A stretch of DNA of 64,000 bases from a virus, in the IMG/VR virus record IMGVR_UViG_3300034200_001443, positions 1-64,000 of that record; one strand, given 5' to 3'. Below are positions 21,866-28,834 of this stretch, piece by piece; the stretch's first letter is position 1; every line of letters begins with the position of its first letter. The notes beneath the pieces are model-generated. The model had not been told where the DNA came from. It did not search any database and saw only the letters and a list, made by a program, of their open reading frames with translations. A program made the position numbers and the translations under genes.

Positions 21866-22939
21866 ATGAAGGTTGCTATCTACACTATAGCTTTAAACGA
21901 ACTTCAGTTTGTAGAAAAATGGTACAACTCTGCTAAAGATGCAGACTACTTACTTATTGCAGACACTGGTTCAACTGATGGGACAATAGAAAAAGCAAAA
22001 GAGCTCGGTATTAATGTTGTAGAGATTAGAGTATCTCCTTGGAGATTTGACGACGCAAGAAATGCTGCTTTAGCTGCACTTCCACTAGATATTGATATGT
22101 GTATTTCTCTTGATATGGATGAAGTAATAACTCCTAACTGGAGAGAGCCTCTTCAAAAAGCATGGGAGCAAGGAATTACTCGTCCTAGATACAAGCATGT
22201 TTGGTCTTGGAATGATGATGGAAGTCCTGGATTAGAGTTTAGTTACGACCATATTCACTCTCGCAAAAACTATCGTTGGAAGCACCCAGTACATGAATGT
22301 TTATATGTTTATGGAAGAGATCAAATAGAAGGATGGATCGATGAAATTGAAACTCATCATCATCCAGATCCAACAAAAAGTAGGTCTCAATATCTGCCTT
22401 TGTTAGCTATGTCTGTTAAAGAAGATCCATATAACGATAGAAATGCTTTTTACTATGGAAGAGAGCTACATTTTTATGGAAAAAATGAAGAAGCAGCAAA
22501 AGAATTAAAAAGATATTTAGACCTTCCTACTGCAACTTGGGCACCAGAAAGAGCGGCAGCCATGAGATTTATTGGAAAATCTCTTCCAAGTGAATCAGAT
22601 ATTTGGTTTAAAAAAGCTGTAGAGCAAGCGCCTGGAAGAAGAGAAGCTTTAGTCGATCTTGCTAAGTATTACTACACAAGGCAAGAGTGGGAAAATTCTT
22701 TATATTATGCTAAAGAAGCTATAGAAATAAAAGAAAAACCTCTAGAGTATCTTTGTGAAGCAGAGGCTTGGGGAGCAGCTCCACATGATTATGCTTCTAT
22801 AGCTTGCTATAGATTAGGTAAATTTAGTGAAGCTTTAGAACACGCTGAAGAAGCTTTTGCTAAAGACCCAAGCAATGAAAGATTAAAAGAAAACTACAAT
22901 TGGTGTGCCAAAGCTGTTGTAGACGAAAAAACTAGTTAG
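21866..22939 (+). CDS. Family 2 glycosyltransferase with C-terminal TPR-like helices
   Basis: 357 residues from ATG 21866, chosen because GAGG at 21854-21857 lies 8 nt upstream and the product then starts MKVAIYTIALNE, the usual first strand of GT2 enzymes; an in-frame ATG at 21842 adds eight residues. GT-A features: ADTGSTDGT (32-40), the DMDE metal site at 83-86, and a KHPVHECLY segment with conserved His. From about residue 190 to the end, helical hairpins (EEAAKELKRYLDL, YYTRQEWENSLYYAKEAIEI, ACYRLGKFSEALEHAEEAF) look like tetratricopeptide repeats. It likely adds a sugar to a protein or glycan; being directly downstream of collagen-like fibres, virion glycosylation is a reasonable guess. 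The 3' end overlaps the convergent WhiB gene by 8 bp. Confidence 0.83.
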   Translation: MKVAIYTIALNELQFVEKWYNSAKDADYLLIADTGSTDGTIEKAKELGINVVEIRVSPWRFDDARNAALAALPLDIDMCISLDMDEVITPNWREPLQKAWEQGITRPRYKHVWSWNDDGSPGLEFSYDHIHSRKNYRWKHPVHECLYVYGRDQIEGWIDEIETHHHPDPTKSRSQYLPLLAMSVKEDPYNDRNAFYYGRELHFYGKNEEAAKELKRYLDLPTATWAPERAAAMRFIGKSLPSESDIWFKKAVEQAPGRREALVDLAKYYYTRQEWENSLYYAKEAIEIKEKPLEYLCEAEAWGAAPHDYASIACYRLGKFSEALEHAEEAFAKDPSNERLKENYNWCAKAVVDEKTS

Positions 22940-23423
22940 AAGGTTTTTTCTTCTTTTTAGTCTTTTTTATTTCTGACTTTTCTTGTTTGTAAGCTTCTAC
23001 AGCATTTGCGCTAGTACGGCTTCTCCAAGCAAAACCACATTCTGTGCAAGTAACAACCTTTGCTGTTGTCCAACGACCACCATTAGGTAGTTCTTCTATA
23101 GATGTTTCAAGCTTAGATGGCCTAGCTGTGCAATAAGGGCAGTTTGGGAATCTACGGCGTCTTGTCTCTTCTCCGTTATAAGAAACAGATAGTGTTCTGC
23201 GAATATCAACTTCATCTTTTCCACCCCAAATTCCCCAAATTTGCCGATGCTCTAGCGCCCATTGCAAGCACTCTGATCTAACTGGACATGTAAAGCACAT
23301 GTTTTTAGCTGCATATTTTTCTTTAAAGTCTTTAGAAAAGAACCAATCTAAGGCGTACCTATTAGAAGGCTTTGCACAGGTGGCTTCTGACTGCCAATTA
23401 AGATTTTCTGCTGGTTTCCACAT
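22932..23423 (-). CDS. WhiB-like Fe-S transcription factor fused to a zinc ribbon
   Basis: 163 residues. Cys16, Cys43, Cys46 and Cys52 follow the WhiB C-Xn-C-X2-C-X5-C pattern for a [4Fe-4S] cluster, and GIWGG (64-68) is the family's signature turn. Unlike typical WhiB proteins of 80-130 residues, a second metal site follows: Cys95-X2-Cys98 and Cys126-X2-Cys129, a zinc-ribbon pattern, and then a lysine-rich tail (KKTKKKKK) suited to nucleic-acid contact. Host WhiB proteins bind the principal sigma factor; a phage copy probably redirects host transcription. ATG is preceded by AT-rich DNA without a strong ribosome site, so it may have its own promoter in 23424-23483. Confidence 0.85.
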   Translation of the reverse strand: MWKPAENLNWQSEATCAKPSNRYALDWFFSKDFKEKYAAKNMCFTCPVRSECLQWALEHRQIWGIWGGKDEVDIRRTLSVSYNGEETRRRRFPNCPYCTARPSKLETSIEELPNGGRWTTAKVVTCTECGFAWRSRTSANAVEAYKQEKSEIKKTKKKKKPSN

Positions 23424-23483
23424 ACTACTATATTAGACTATAAACTATAAAAATATCGTCTATAACACTATATTTATTAAAAA

Positions 23484-23819
23484 TTATATTTCTATCCAAG
23501 TTGCAGGAAGGACGGAATCTACAAACTCTCCATACTCTGTTTCACCTAATTCATCACAAACTACATAATCTTCTTCATCTTCTATTATTCCAGTCCAGCC
23601 ATAATTAGGAAAGCATTTATCTATTAAGTTATATCCGTCTCCTAAAGAAATAGCTACCCCATCTCTTTGTAACGCTGAGGCTAAAGCTCTTCTTACTAAA
23701 TCATTTTCTAAATCTATATGATCAAAGGTGTAATAGATAACTGAACAATCTACCTGAGCGTCGTACCCAGAACCTTCCCATTCTTCCCAAAGAAAGTCGC
23801 CTGGTCTAGAGTCTTTCAC
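23484..23819 (-). CDS. Hypothetical acidic protein, 111 aa
   Basis: GTG start at 23819 with GGAGTAATAA immediately upstream. The product is acidic (many Asp/Glu, e.g. EDEEDYVVCDELGETEYGEF near the C-terminus), has two isolated cysteines, and no membrane segment or signal peptide. I do not recognise the family. It lies between the WhiB/zinc-ribbon gene and a CxxC protein in a minus-strand run of small genes, which in phages often act on host takeover. The downstream 60 bp are non-coding and AT-rich. Confidence 0.6.
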   Translation of the reverse strand: MKDSRPGDFLWEEWEGSGYDAQVDCSVIYYTFDHIDLENDLVRRALASALQRDGVAISLGDGYNLIDKCFPNYGWTGIIEDEEDYVVCDELGETEYGEFVDSVLPATWIEI

Positions 23820-23828
23820 TTATTACTC

Positions 23829-24122
23829 CTAATTAAAGTCTTCATCAGGATTAATATTAACTTCAAAATCAGGATCCCGCTGCTCTGAAAAATACACTTC
23901 ACTGGTTAGTTTTAATTCATAAATTCCAGCTATTGTTATTGAGCCGCACATAGCGCATACCTCTACCGCACCATTGTTGACTTTGTTAGGGACCTCTACG
24001 CCCTTTAGACGCATTAATATGCGTCCACTCTTATCCATACTCTCAGGCTCCCATTTTGCATGCTCACCCATCCAGCAAGCTTCGCAAATAGGAAAAGGAT
24101 TAATAACTGGTTCAGCAGCCAT
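23829..24122 (-). CDS. Conserved phage protein with two CxxC knuckles, 97 aa
   Basis: Two CxxC pairs, CEACW near residue 13 and CAMCG near residue 57, probably bind one zinc ion. The sequence (PFPICEACW...WEPESMD, VPNKVNNGAVEVCAMCGSITIAGIYE) is of a kind I associate with small conserved actinophage proteins of unknown role. Its 3' end is 9 nt upstream of the next start, so it is in the same transcript. No strong ribosome site is seen before ATG 24122 (only GGATAC). A role in DNA or RNA binding is possible but unproven. Confidence 0.65.
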   Translation of the reverse strand: MAAEPVINPFPICEACWMGEHAKWEPESMDKSGRILMRLKGVEVPNKVNNGAVEVCAMCGSITIAGIYELKLTSEVYFSEQRDPDFEVNINPDEDFN

Positions 24123-24160
24123 GTATCCAACTTTCAGTAAGTTAAGACAATATTCTACTC

Positions 24161-24451
24161 TTATGAAGCAAAGGAGATATCTTCTGTAAGTATTATATTT
24201 AGCTTACCTCGCATTTGCTTTCTTTCTTCTGGAGAGTATCCACCCCAAAAACCATGCTTTTCATTCTTTATAGCCCATTCGCCACACTCAGATATGTGGA
24301 CACATTTGGAACAAATTTTCTTGGCTTCTATATATCCATTAAGTCTTTGTCCTACAACTTCTTCATCTTTATCTTCAATATAAAACAGCTCTGCGCCTAT
24401 TTCAGCGCAGAGAGGTTGTTTATACATCCATGGTGGTACAAGCTCTGACAT
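24161..24451 (-). CDS. WhiB-like Fe-S transcription factor
   Basis: 96 residues from ATG 24451. The in-frame TTG at 24463 gives a longer form, but the sequence around it (GGAGGGG then AACATG) is a strong ribosome site for the ATG, so the shorter form is chosen. Cys15, Cys47, Cys50 and Cys56 give the C-Xn-C-X2-C-X5-C cluster pattern and GFWGG follows. The length is normal for the family. With the WhiB/zinc-ribbon gene at 22932 this gives two diverged WhiB proteins within 1.5 kb. Role: sigma-factor-linked transcription control, probably shifting host or phage gene expression. Confidence 0.88.
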   Translation of the reverse strand: MSELVPPWMYKQPLCAEIGAELFYIEDKDEEVVGQRLNGYIEAKKICSKCVHISECGEWAIKNEKHGFWGGYSPEERKQMRGKLNIILTEDISFAS

Positions 24452-24467
24452 GTTCCCCTCCAAGAAA

Positions 24468-24818
24468 CTATTTAAGTTTTTCTGACTCTATTTTTCCTAC
24501 TTCATATCCGCATCCTGCGTAGCCAGCAATATCTATCCAAGTGTCTGGTTGGAAGCCAGATCCATGAGCAAAGCGTGCCATCTTTAAACCAACCATCATC
24601 ATTGCAACCTGCTCATTTGTAATCTCTTGTCCAAGAATTACAGACCAGATTTTTGCAGTTCTTGTAAAGTTTTCCTCTGGTCCGCCATAATTAGCGTTTC
24701 TATCCTGTGTAGTAATTCGAGCAGCTTCACGAAGCGCCTCTACTCGATGCGGGGTATCAGAAGTCTGTTTCATATATTCATTAACAGGGGGAACTGTGCT
24801 ATTTATATTGTCAGACAT
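24468..24818 (-). CDS. DUF6378-like phage protein
   Basis: 116 residues. The pattern RDANYGGPEENFxxxAxxW-like (here NANYGGPEENFTRTAKIWS), then VAMMMVGLKMARF, then DTWIDIAGYAGCGYEV matches the small helical phage family usually named DUF6378; I am matching by memory of the consensus. Its all-helical layout recalls MazG-like proteins, but no clear metal-binding ExxE pair is obvious, so no enzyme activity is claimed. The start overlaps the upstream gene by 8 nt (ATGTCTGA), indicating coupled translation. Confidence 0.7.
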   Translation of the reverse strand: MSDNINSTVPPVNEYMKQTSDTPHRVEALREAARITTQDRNANYGGPEENFTRTAKIWSVILGQEITNEQVAMMMVGLKMARFAHGSGFQPDTWIDIAGYAGCGYEVGKIESEKLK

Positions 24819-25023
24819 TTTTCAACCTCGCAGTCACTAAAGCGGTATATGAGTAGGTACTAGTTGTTTTTGTGTTTGGTTCTATTTCTAATTCATAGCT
24901 AACATACTTGCTAAGCTCTTCAAGATCTACTTCTATAAAATTACATAGTTCTTTTTTAGCTTTTTCTTGTATGTTTTGATAATCACTACCATCAACTCTA
25001 AACTTAAAAACTGCTGAGTTCAC
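24811..25023 (-). CDS. Small hypothetical protein, 70 aa
   Basis: GTG start overlaps the upstream stop by one base (TAGTG); its own stop overlaps the next gene by 8 nt. The product reads as a small alpha/beta fold: a strand (AVFKFRVDG), an amphipathic helix (YQNIQEKAKKELCNFI), and two strands at the end (YELEIEP, YTALVTARL). Proteins of this size and shape recur in phage early regions, but the function is unknown. The overlaps on both sides are the main evidence that it is translated. Confidence 0.6.
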   Translation of the reverse strand: MNSAVFKFRVDGSDYQNIQEKAKKELCNFIEVDLEELSKYVSYELEIEPNTKTTSTYSYTALVTARLKNV

Positions 25024-25463
25024 TATGGAACTCGTTTCTCAAGCTGCTGAGGCGTGTAGTGGTAGCCCTCAAGTACAGGCTCTTTGCCATCAGTTGTTTT
25101 TACAATAATGTCTCCGTAGCGAATACTTACTACTTTGCCACGACGTCCATTATGTAGTTTACCCATGTCGCCATCAAATGCATTCCACTTGACTCTGACT
25201 TCATCAGCAACAACGATCTGACCAGATTGCGCTGGCACCCATCGTTCATTTTTGTTTTCTGCAATGATTGCATGCCCTAAAGCTAGTTTGCCAAACAGTT
25301 CAACAATCTGACTTAGGTTTGCTTCATTCTTAACTGGGTCTGGATCCGTGTTTTTTAGATCCTCCCACTTTTCTAGTAGGGCAATAACATGATCGCCAAC
25401 AACCCTTTTAGTGCGGTTGTTGGTCAATTGTTCTTTGACCCACGGCATATTTACTTTTGCCAT
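25023..25463 (-). CDS. Hypothetical protein with SH3/KOW-like C-terminus, 146 aa
   Basis: Start taken at ATG 25463 (MAKVNMPWVKEQLTNNR), with GAAAGGA upstream. The open frame extends to 25685, but that part lies inside the glycosyltransferase gene in another frame and has low-complexity shadow composition, so it is rejected. Residues about 8-75 are helical; residues about 80-146 hold a small beta-barrel-like pattern (VADEVRVKWNAFDGDMGKLHNGRRGKVVSIRYGDIIVKTTDG), as in KOW or SH3-type RNA/DNA-binding folds. Function unknown; a transcription or replication accessory is one option. Confidence 0.65.
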   Translation of the reverse strand: MAKVNMPWVKEQLTNNRTKRVVGDHVIALLEKWEDLKNTDPDPVKNEANLSQIVELFGKLALGHAIIAENKNERWVPAQSGQIVVADEVRVKWNAFDGDMGKLHNGRRGKVVSIRYGDIIVKTTDGKEPVLEGYHYTPQQLEKRVP

Positions 25464-25489
25464 CTCGCTGTCCTTTCGTACAGTTTTGC

Positions 25490-26518
25490 CTAGACTAACG
25501 ACAACTGGCTCTGGTTGTCCAGAGCTCTCGCTGTTTTTTCCAGAGAGTCCGCGTATGAAGGCACTGCCTCTCTGTAAAAATCTTTCTGTGCTTGAGCCAT
25601 TAGCATTCTTTCCTCTGGACTCATTTCCTCTACTGTCGAAGGTAAATACGCCCATTCTGCTCCTAGCTCGGCGGTATGACGCCATTCAGTAACAACAGGA
25701 ACACCTGCTACAAGTGATTGTGAGATTGCAACAGACCACCAAGGATCTCCACCTTGATAGGTACTTATTAAAGTACCGATAGATCTTTGCATTTTTTCTT
25801 GAACTACATCTTTTTTAGTGTAATTATTGTATCTAATAGATTCAATAGGAACATTTAAATTTGCAGATACTTTTTTAGTCCACGCTGATTTAGGGTTGTC
25901 AGCGCACCAATAAGTTTTATGTACAGGGCTAACTCTGTCTTCAGAAGCATCTATTAGAACTCTATCAAAGCAAAGAGATACTATGTTTTCTTCATCTAAA
26001 TTAGGAATACTATCAACAACTGTTTTCTTAGAAAACCAAGGCATACTAGGCACATATGTTTGATCCCACTTATTATTGTGTAAGTAATCTATAAAAGAAG
26101 AAATTTGCTCTTTATTTTCTGGCTTTACTGCATTGTCGTATTGAAGTCTCTTTGAGTAAAAATCTTTATAAAAATCATCTGTCCCTGTGTAAAAATCTCT
26201 TACAGTTGTTTTAATCTTTTGTGGCTCTGGCATATCTACAATTAAACGAAGCTTCCCAATCTCCTTTGCCTTATTTGCCAAAGCAAAAGCTCCGTGTGCG
26301 TAGTGAGCTGATATGTTTGATGGAGATGCTAGCCCTACAAAAATAGCATCGTATTGATTTAAATGTTCTTTTGTGTATGTAAAGTGTGGCTTTGTAAGAA
26401 CAACTTCATGTCCTAATTCAATAAAAGCATTATGAAGAAGACCAGTAAAGGTCGGATAACGACTTATGGCGTTAAGAGATGACTGAGATGCTGTACATCC
26501 AGTTACTAATATTTTCAT
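25490..26518 (-). CDS. GT-B-type glycosyltransferase-like protein
   Basis: 342 residues from ATG 26518 (MKILVTGCTASQ), supported by AAGGAAATT just upstream; the in-frame codon at 26557 lies inside a hairpin and is rejected. The N-terminus reads like a Rossmann strand-turn (KILVTGC...), followed by YDAIFVGLASPSNISAHYAHGAF. The C-terminal half has STYQGGDPWWSVAISQSLVAGVPVVTEW, the pattern of the GT-B donor-binding region, and ends in a helix. The substrate is unknown. It sits between the recombination genes and the small early genes, so modification of phage DNA bases is a possibility, but it could equally act on a protein or cell-wall glycan. Confidence 0.65.
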   Translation of the reverse strand: MKILVTGCTASQSSLNAISRYPTFTGLLHNAFIELGHEVVLTKPHFTYTKEHLNQYDAIFVGLASPSNISAHYAHGAFALANKAKEIGKLRLIVDMPEPQKIKTTVRDFYTGTDDFYKDFYSKRLQYDNAVKPENKEQISSFIDYLHNNKWDQTYVPSMPWFSKKTVVDSIPNLDEENIVSLCFDRVLIDASEDRVSPVHKTYWCADNPKSAWTKKVSANLNVPIESIRYNNYTKKDVVQEKMQRSIGTLISTYQGGDPWWSVAISQSLVAGVPVVTEWRHTAELGAEWAYLPSTVEEMSPEERMLMAQAQKDFYREAVPSYADSLEKTARALDNQSQLSLV

Positions 26519-26543
26519 AATTTCCTTATCTTGGATTACTAAA

Positions 26544-26574
26544 TTGCTACCCAACAAAAACCGTTGGGTAGCAA
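26544..26574 (-). terminator. Hairpin with 12-bp perfect stem, probable terminator
   Basis: Positions 26544-26555 pair perfectly with 26563-26574 (TTGCTACCCAAC / GTTGGGTAGCAA) around a 7-nt loop. On the minus strand the stem is followed by TTTAG, a weak U-tract. It lies in the 71-bp gap between the SSB-like gene and the glycosyltransferase, so it may end or attenuate the replication operon transcript, or act as an RNA-processing or stability stem. Confidence 0.7.
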
Positions 26575-26589
26575 CCTAGCAAAACCAGC

Positions 26590-27123
26590 TTAGAACGGTG
26601 AGACTGGAGCTGCAGCAGGTGCTGGAGCGGCAGCAGGAGCTGGCGCTGGAGCAGGAGCTGGAGCAGATGCAACAGGTGCTGGAGCGGCTGTCTCGCCATT
26701 CATTGCAGCAACTGTCTGTGCACTTGGATAATAGTTCTTGATTTCGTTCTTCTTAGCGCCGTTATAAAGACGACTACCAATCTGTGCACGGAATCGTCGA
26801 CCTAGAATTGCAGCTTCGATTTGAGCATTTGTTGGGTTGTTGTCGAAGTAGCCACGACCAATTCCCATGGCGTGGAACTTCTTAAACAAGATTCCCAGCG
26901 CTGCTGGAGAATCTGGTGAGACAACTAAGTTGTCCCATACAAGACGCTTGTTATGGGCTCCGCCCTCAACCTGCGCCTTTACTTTGAACATGGTTTTGCC
27001 AGATTGCGATGTTGTCGCAGTGGCTTCCACGACTACGAGATCGTAGTCGCCGTCTGGTAGAGGTTCGTAATTACCCGAATCACCAGCGTCTTTAATGAGG
27101 TCTGCCCAATTGCGTGAACTCAC
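26590..27123 (-). CDS. SSB-like / DUF669-type DNA-binding protein
   Basis: 177 residues; GTG start overlapping the upstream stop as GTGA. Residues 1-135 (YEPLPDGDYDLVVVEATATTS, MFKVKAQVEGGAHNKRLVWDNL, GILFKKFHAMG) match the OB-fold-like DUF669 family that phages encode next to recombination ATPases. The C-terminal 40 residues are a Pro/Ala repeat linker ending in SPF; host SSB proteins also end in a Pro-rich linker with a terminal PF that binds partner proteins, although the acidic residues usual before PF are missing here. Probable role: coating single-stranded DNA and loading the neighbouring RecA-like ATPase. Confidence 0.78.
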   Translation of the reverse strand: MSSRNWADLIKDAGDSGNYEPLPDGDYDLVVVEATATTSQSGKTMFKVKAQVEGGAHNKRLVWDNLVVSPDSPAALGILFKKFHAMGIGRGYFDNNPTNAQIEAAILGRRFRAQIGSRLYNGAKKNEIKNYYPSAQTVAAMNGETAAPAPVASAPAPAPAPAPAAAPAPAAAPVSPF

Positions 27124-27902
27124 TGAGTGCCTTCTTCCTTTGTAGTTGTTTCAGCTGCCGCTGCTTGTTTTGGTCCAAAAACAATGTCTAGCATTTTTTC
27201 AATTGACATGTTTTCTTGTTCTACGACTTTGCCAAGGCGTCCTTGGACACGCTCGCCAGCTTCGTATTGATTAGTGCGTTCAACATACATACGACGAACT
27301 TTGTATGGAAGTTGAGTTGGATCTGGGTTATGACGTTCTTCAACGGTAATCGCTCCCAGAATGTCGTAGAAGTAAGGAGCTTGAATTGCAAGCTGACCTT
27401 GTAGGTATGGACGATAACGACCATCTTTATCAAGACGAGCCATTGCAGTCAATACAACCGCTTCTAACGGATTTGATGGATGCATTGTTAAGTCACGGAG
27501 GTCTCGTAAAAGACCGCCCATATGACGAAGCAACTCTCCCCATTGCTGCTGTGTCATTTGATTAACACCAGCAATGTTTTCCAAGCACTTCACTTGAAGC
27601 TCAGATACAGAGTCAATAATAAGACTCTTGAAATGATGCTTACCAAGTTGAAGCCATTGGTATGTTTTTAGAACAGTATCGTAATCACGAACTGTGACTA
27701 CAACAGTGTCCCATGTTCCATCTGCTAGAGGTGGTTCCTCACGCAGTGGGTCCCAATACTTGACGACGATAGGCAAAAATCTGTGACCGCCTTCTACGTC
27801 AAGCATGAGTCGTGGGTAAGGTGCGGTAACAGCAAGACTTGATTTACCAACCTTGCTCTCTCCATACACCATTACAGTAAGAGAGCGTTGAATTTCGCTC
27901 AT
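27120..27902 (-). CDS. RecA-like AAA ATPase (Sak4-type recombinase)
   Basis: 260 residues from ATG 27902 (MSEIQRSL); a GTG six bases earlier overlapping the upstream stop is possible. Walker A is GESKVGKSS (14-22, Lys20), Walker B is the SLIIDS strand near residue 95, and RARLDKDGRYRP-type segments follow, as in the short RecA/RadB-like ATPases (Sak4, also annotated AAA_24) of phages. These promote single-strand annealing or strand exchange together with an SSB. The gene lies between a Cas4-like nuclease and the SSB-like gene with 4-nt overlap at the 3' end, a classic phage recombination cassette. Confidence 0.82.
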   Translation of the reverse strand: MSEIQRSLTVMVYGESKVGKSSLAVTAPYPRLMLDVEGGHRFLPIVVKYWDPLREEPPLADGTWDTVVVTVRDYDTVLKTYQWLQLGKHHFKSLIIDSVSELQVKCLENIAGVNQMTQQQWGELLRHMGGLLRDLRDLTMHPSNPLEAVVLTAMARLDKDGRYRPYLQGQLAIQAPYFYDILGAITVEERHNPDPTQLPYKVRRMYVERTNQYEAGERVQGRLGKVVEQENMSIEKMLDIVFGPKQAAAAETTTKEEGTQ

Positions 27903-27904
27903 CG

Positions 27905-28834
27905 TCACTCGCTTCCTTTTTTGTCAGTTGTATCGTAATAAGCATATGGGTCTGCGACCTCATATGCATCGCTAATTGCTTGTTCGGCGGCGCTTCCGTC
28001 GTCAAACATTGGGCAAATAGCGAAGAATTGGCATTTCCATTTGCAATCACGAGTTGGTCGTGGATATGCAACATATGTATGTTCTGCTCCTGTATCAAGA
28101 GCTTTACGAACATTCATAAGATCAGCGATGGTTCCGTGGATTCGATTCCAAAAAGAACGCATTGTAAAAATGTTATGGCGAATTTCTACTTGATCGTAGA
28201 AAGGTGGACGAGCATTTGCTGTGCGCTTTACTTTCTTTAGCATTGTAAAAATGCCACCTTCAGAACGCTCTGCCTCATCAGCCTTAGTTGATTCAAGAAG
28301 CATATATGTCATTACTTGCTCATTCATATGAGCTAAGTTTGCAAAGTCACTAAGAGAGCCACCTACTGTTTTAAAGTCACGAAACATACGAACACCATCG
28401 CCTTTGCGACGAACTCGCATATCAAGCTTTCCCTGTAGCTCAACTTCTCCATTAAACAGTGGAGCAATAATTGTTTCTTCTGTAGAAATCATTTCAAGTT
28501 CTGCATCAATTCCATTTTCTTCAACCCACTGCTCATAGCCTTCAAGCATGATGCGACCCATCTCTGCTTCTTGCTCTAATTGATAAGTGTCTTGAAAATC
28601 AACAAGAAGTAGTTGACGATCTGTCTCAACTAAGTCTGCGTGTGCTTGAATAAGTGGAAGACCTTGAGCGTAGTGAGCATCGAGTGCTGCGTGGATACGA
28701 CTACCAAAAGCTAATGCGCCAGTCATATCTCTGTACTTTGGTTGCAAACGGCGGTAATACGCAAGCCACCATTTACGGCGACAATCTTTAAATGTTTGTA
28801 GTTCAGAATTTGAAAGTCTTACTACATCGCTCAT
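27905..28834 (-). CDS. Cas4/RecB-like PD-(D/E)XK exonuclease with Fe-S cysteines
   Basis: 309 residues. LSNSELQTFKDCRRKWWL (7-24) is the opening of PDDEXK_1 nucleases, with Cys18 as the first cluster ligand; the remaining three are in DCKWKCQFFAIC near residue 270, the Cas4/AddB-type [4Fe-4S] arrangement. The catalytic core shows GEVELQGKLDMRV and then FRDFKT (the D...DxK motif). Role: resecting DNA ends to give single strands for the adjacent RecA-like ATPase and SSB. No CRISPR genes are nearby. Start ATG overlaps the helicase stop as ATGA, so the two are probably translationally coupled. Confidence 0.85.
   Translation of the reverse strand: MSDVVRLSNSELQTFKDCRRKWWLAYYRRLQPKYRDMTGALAFGSRIHAALDAHYAQGLPLIQAHADLVETDRQLLLVDFQDTYQLEQEAEMGRIMLEGYEQWVEENGIDAELEMISTEETIIAPLFNGEVELQGKLDMRVRRKGDGVRMFRDFKTVGGSLSDFANLAHMNEQVMTYMLLESTKADEAERSEGGIFTMLKKVKRTANARPPFYDQVEIRHNIFTMRSFWNRIHGTIADLMNVRKALDTGAEHTYVAYPRPTRDCKWKCQFFAICPMFDDGSAAEQAISDAYEVADPYAYYDTTDKKGSE

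Noticed and set aside
25464-25685. N-terminal extension of the 146-aa protein
   Set aside because: It lies inside the glycosyltransferase gene in another frame; ATG 25463 has a ribosome site and begins natural-looking protein sequence.
27905-28834. CRISPR-associated Cas4
   Set aside because: The fold is Cas4/RecB-like, but the gene lies in a phage recombination cassette with no Cas1, Cas2 or array.
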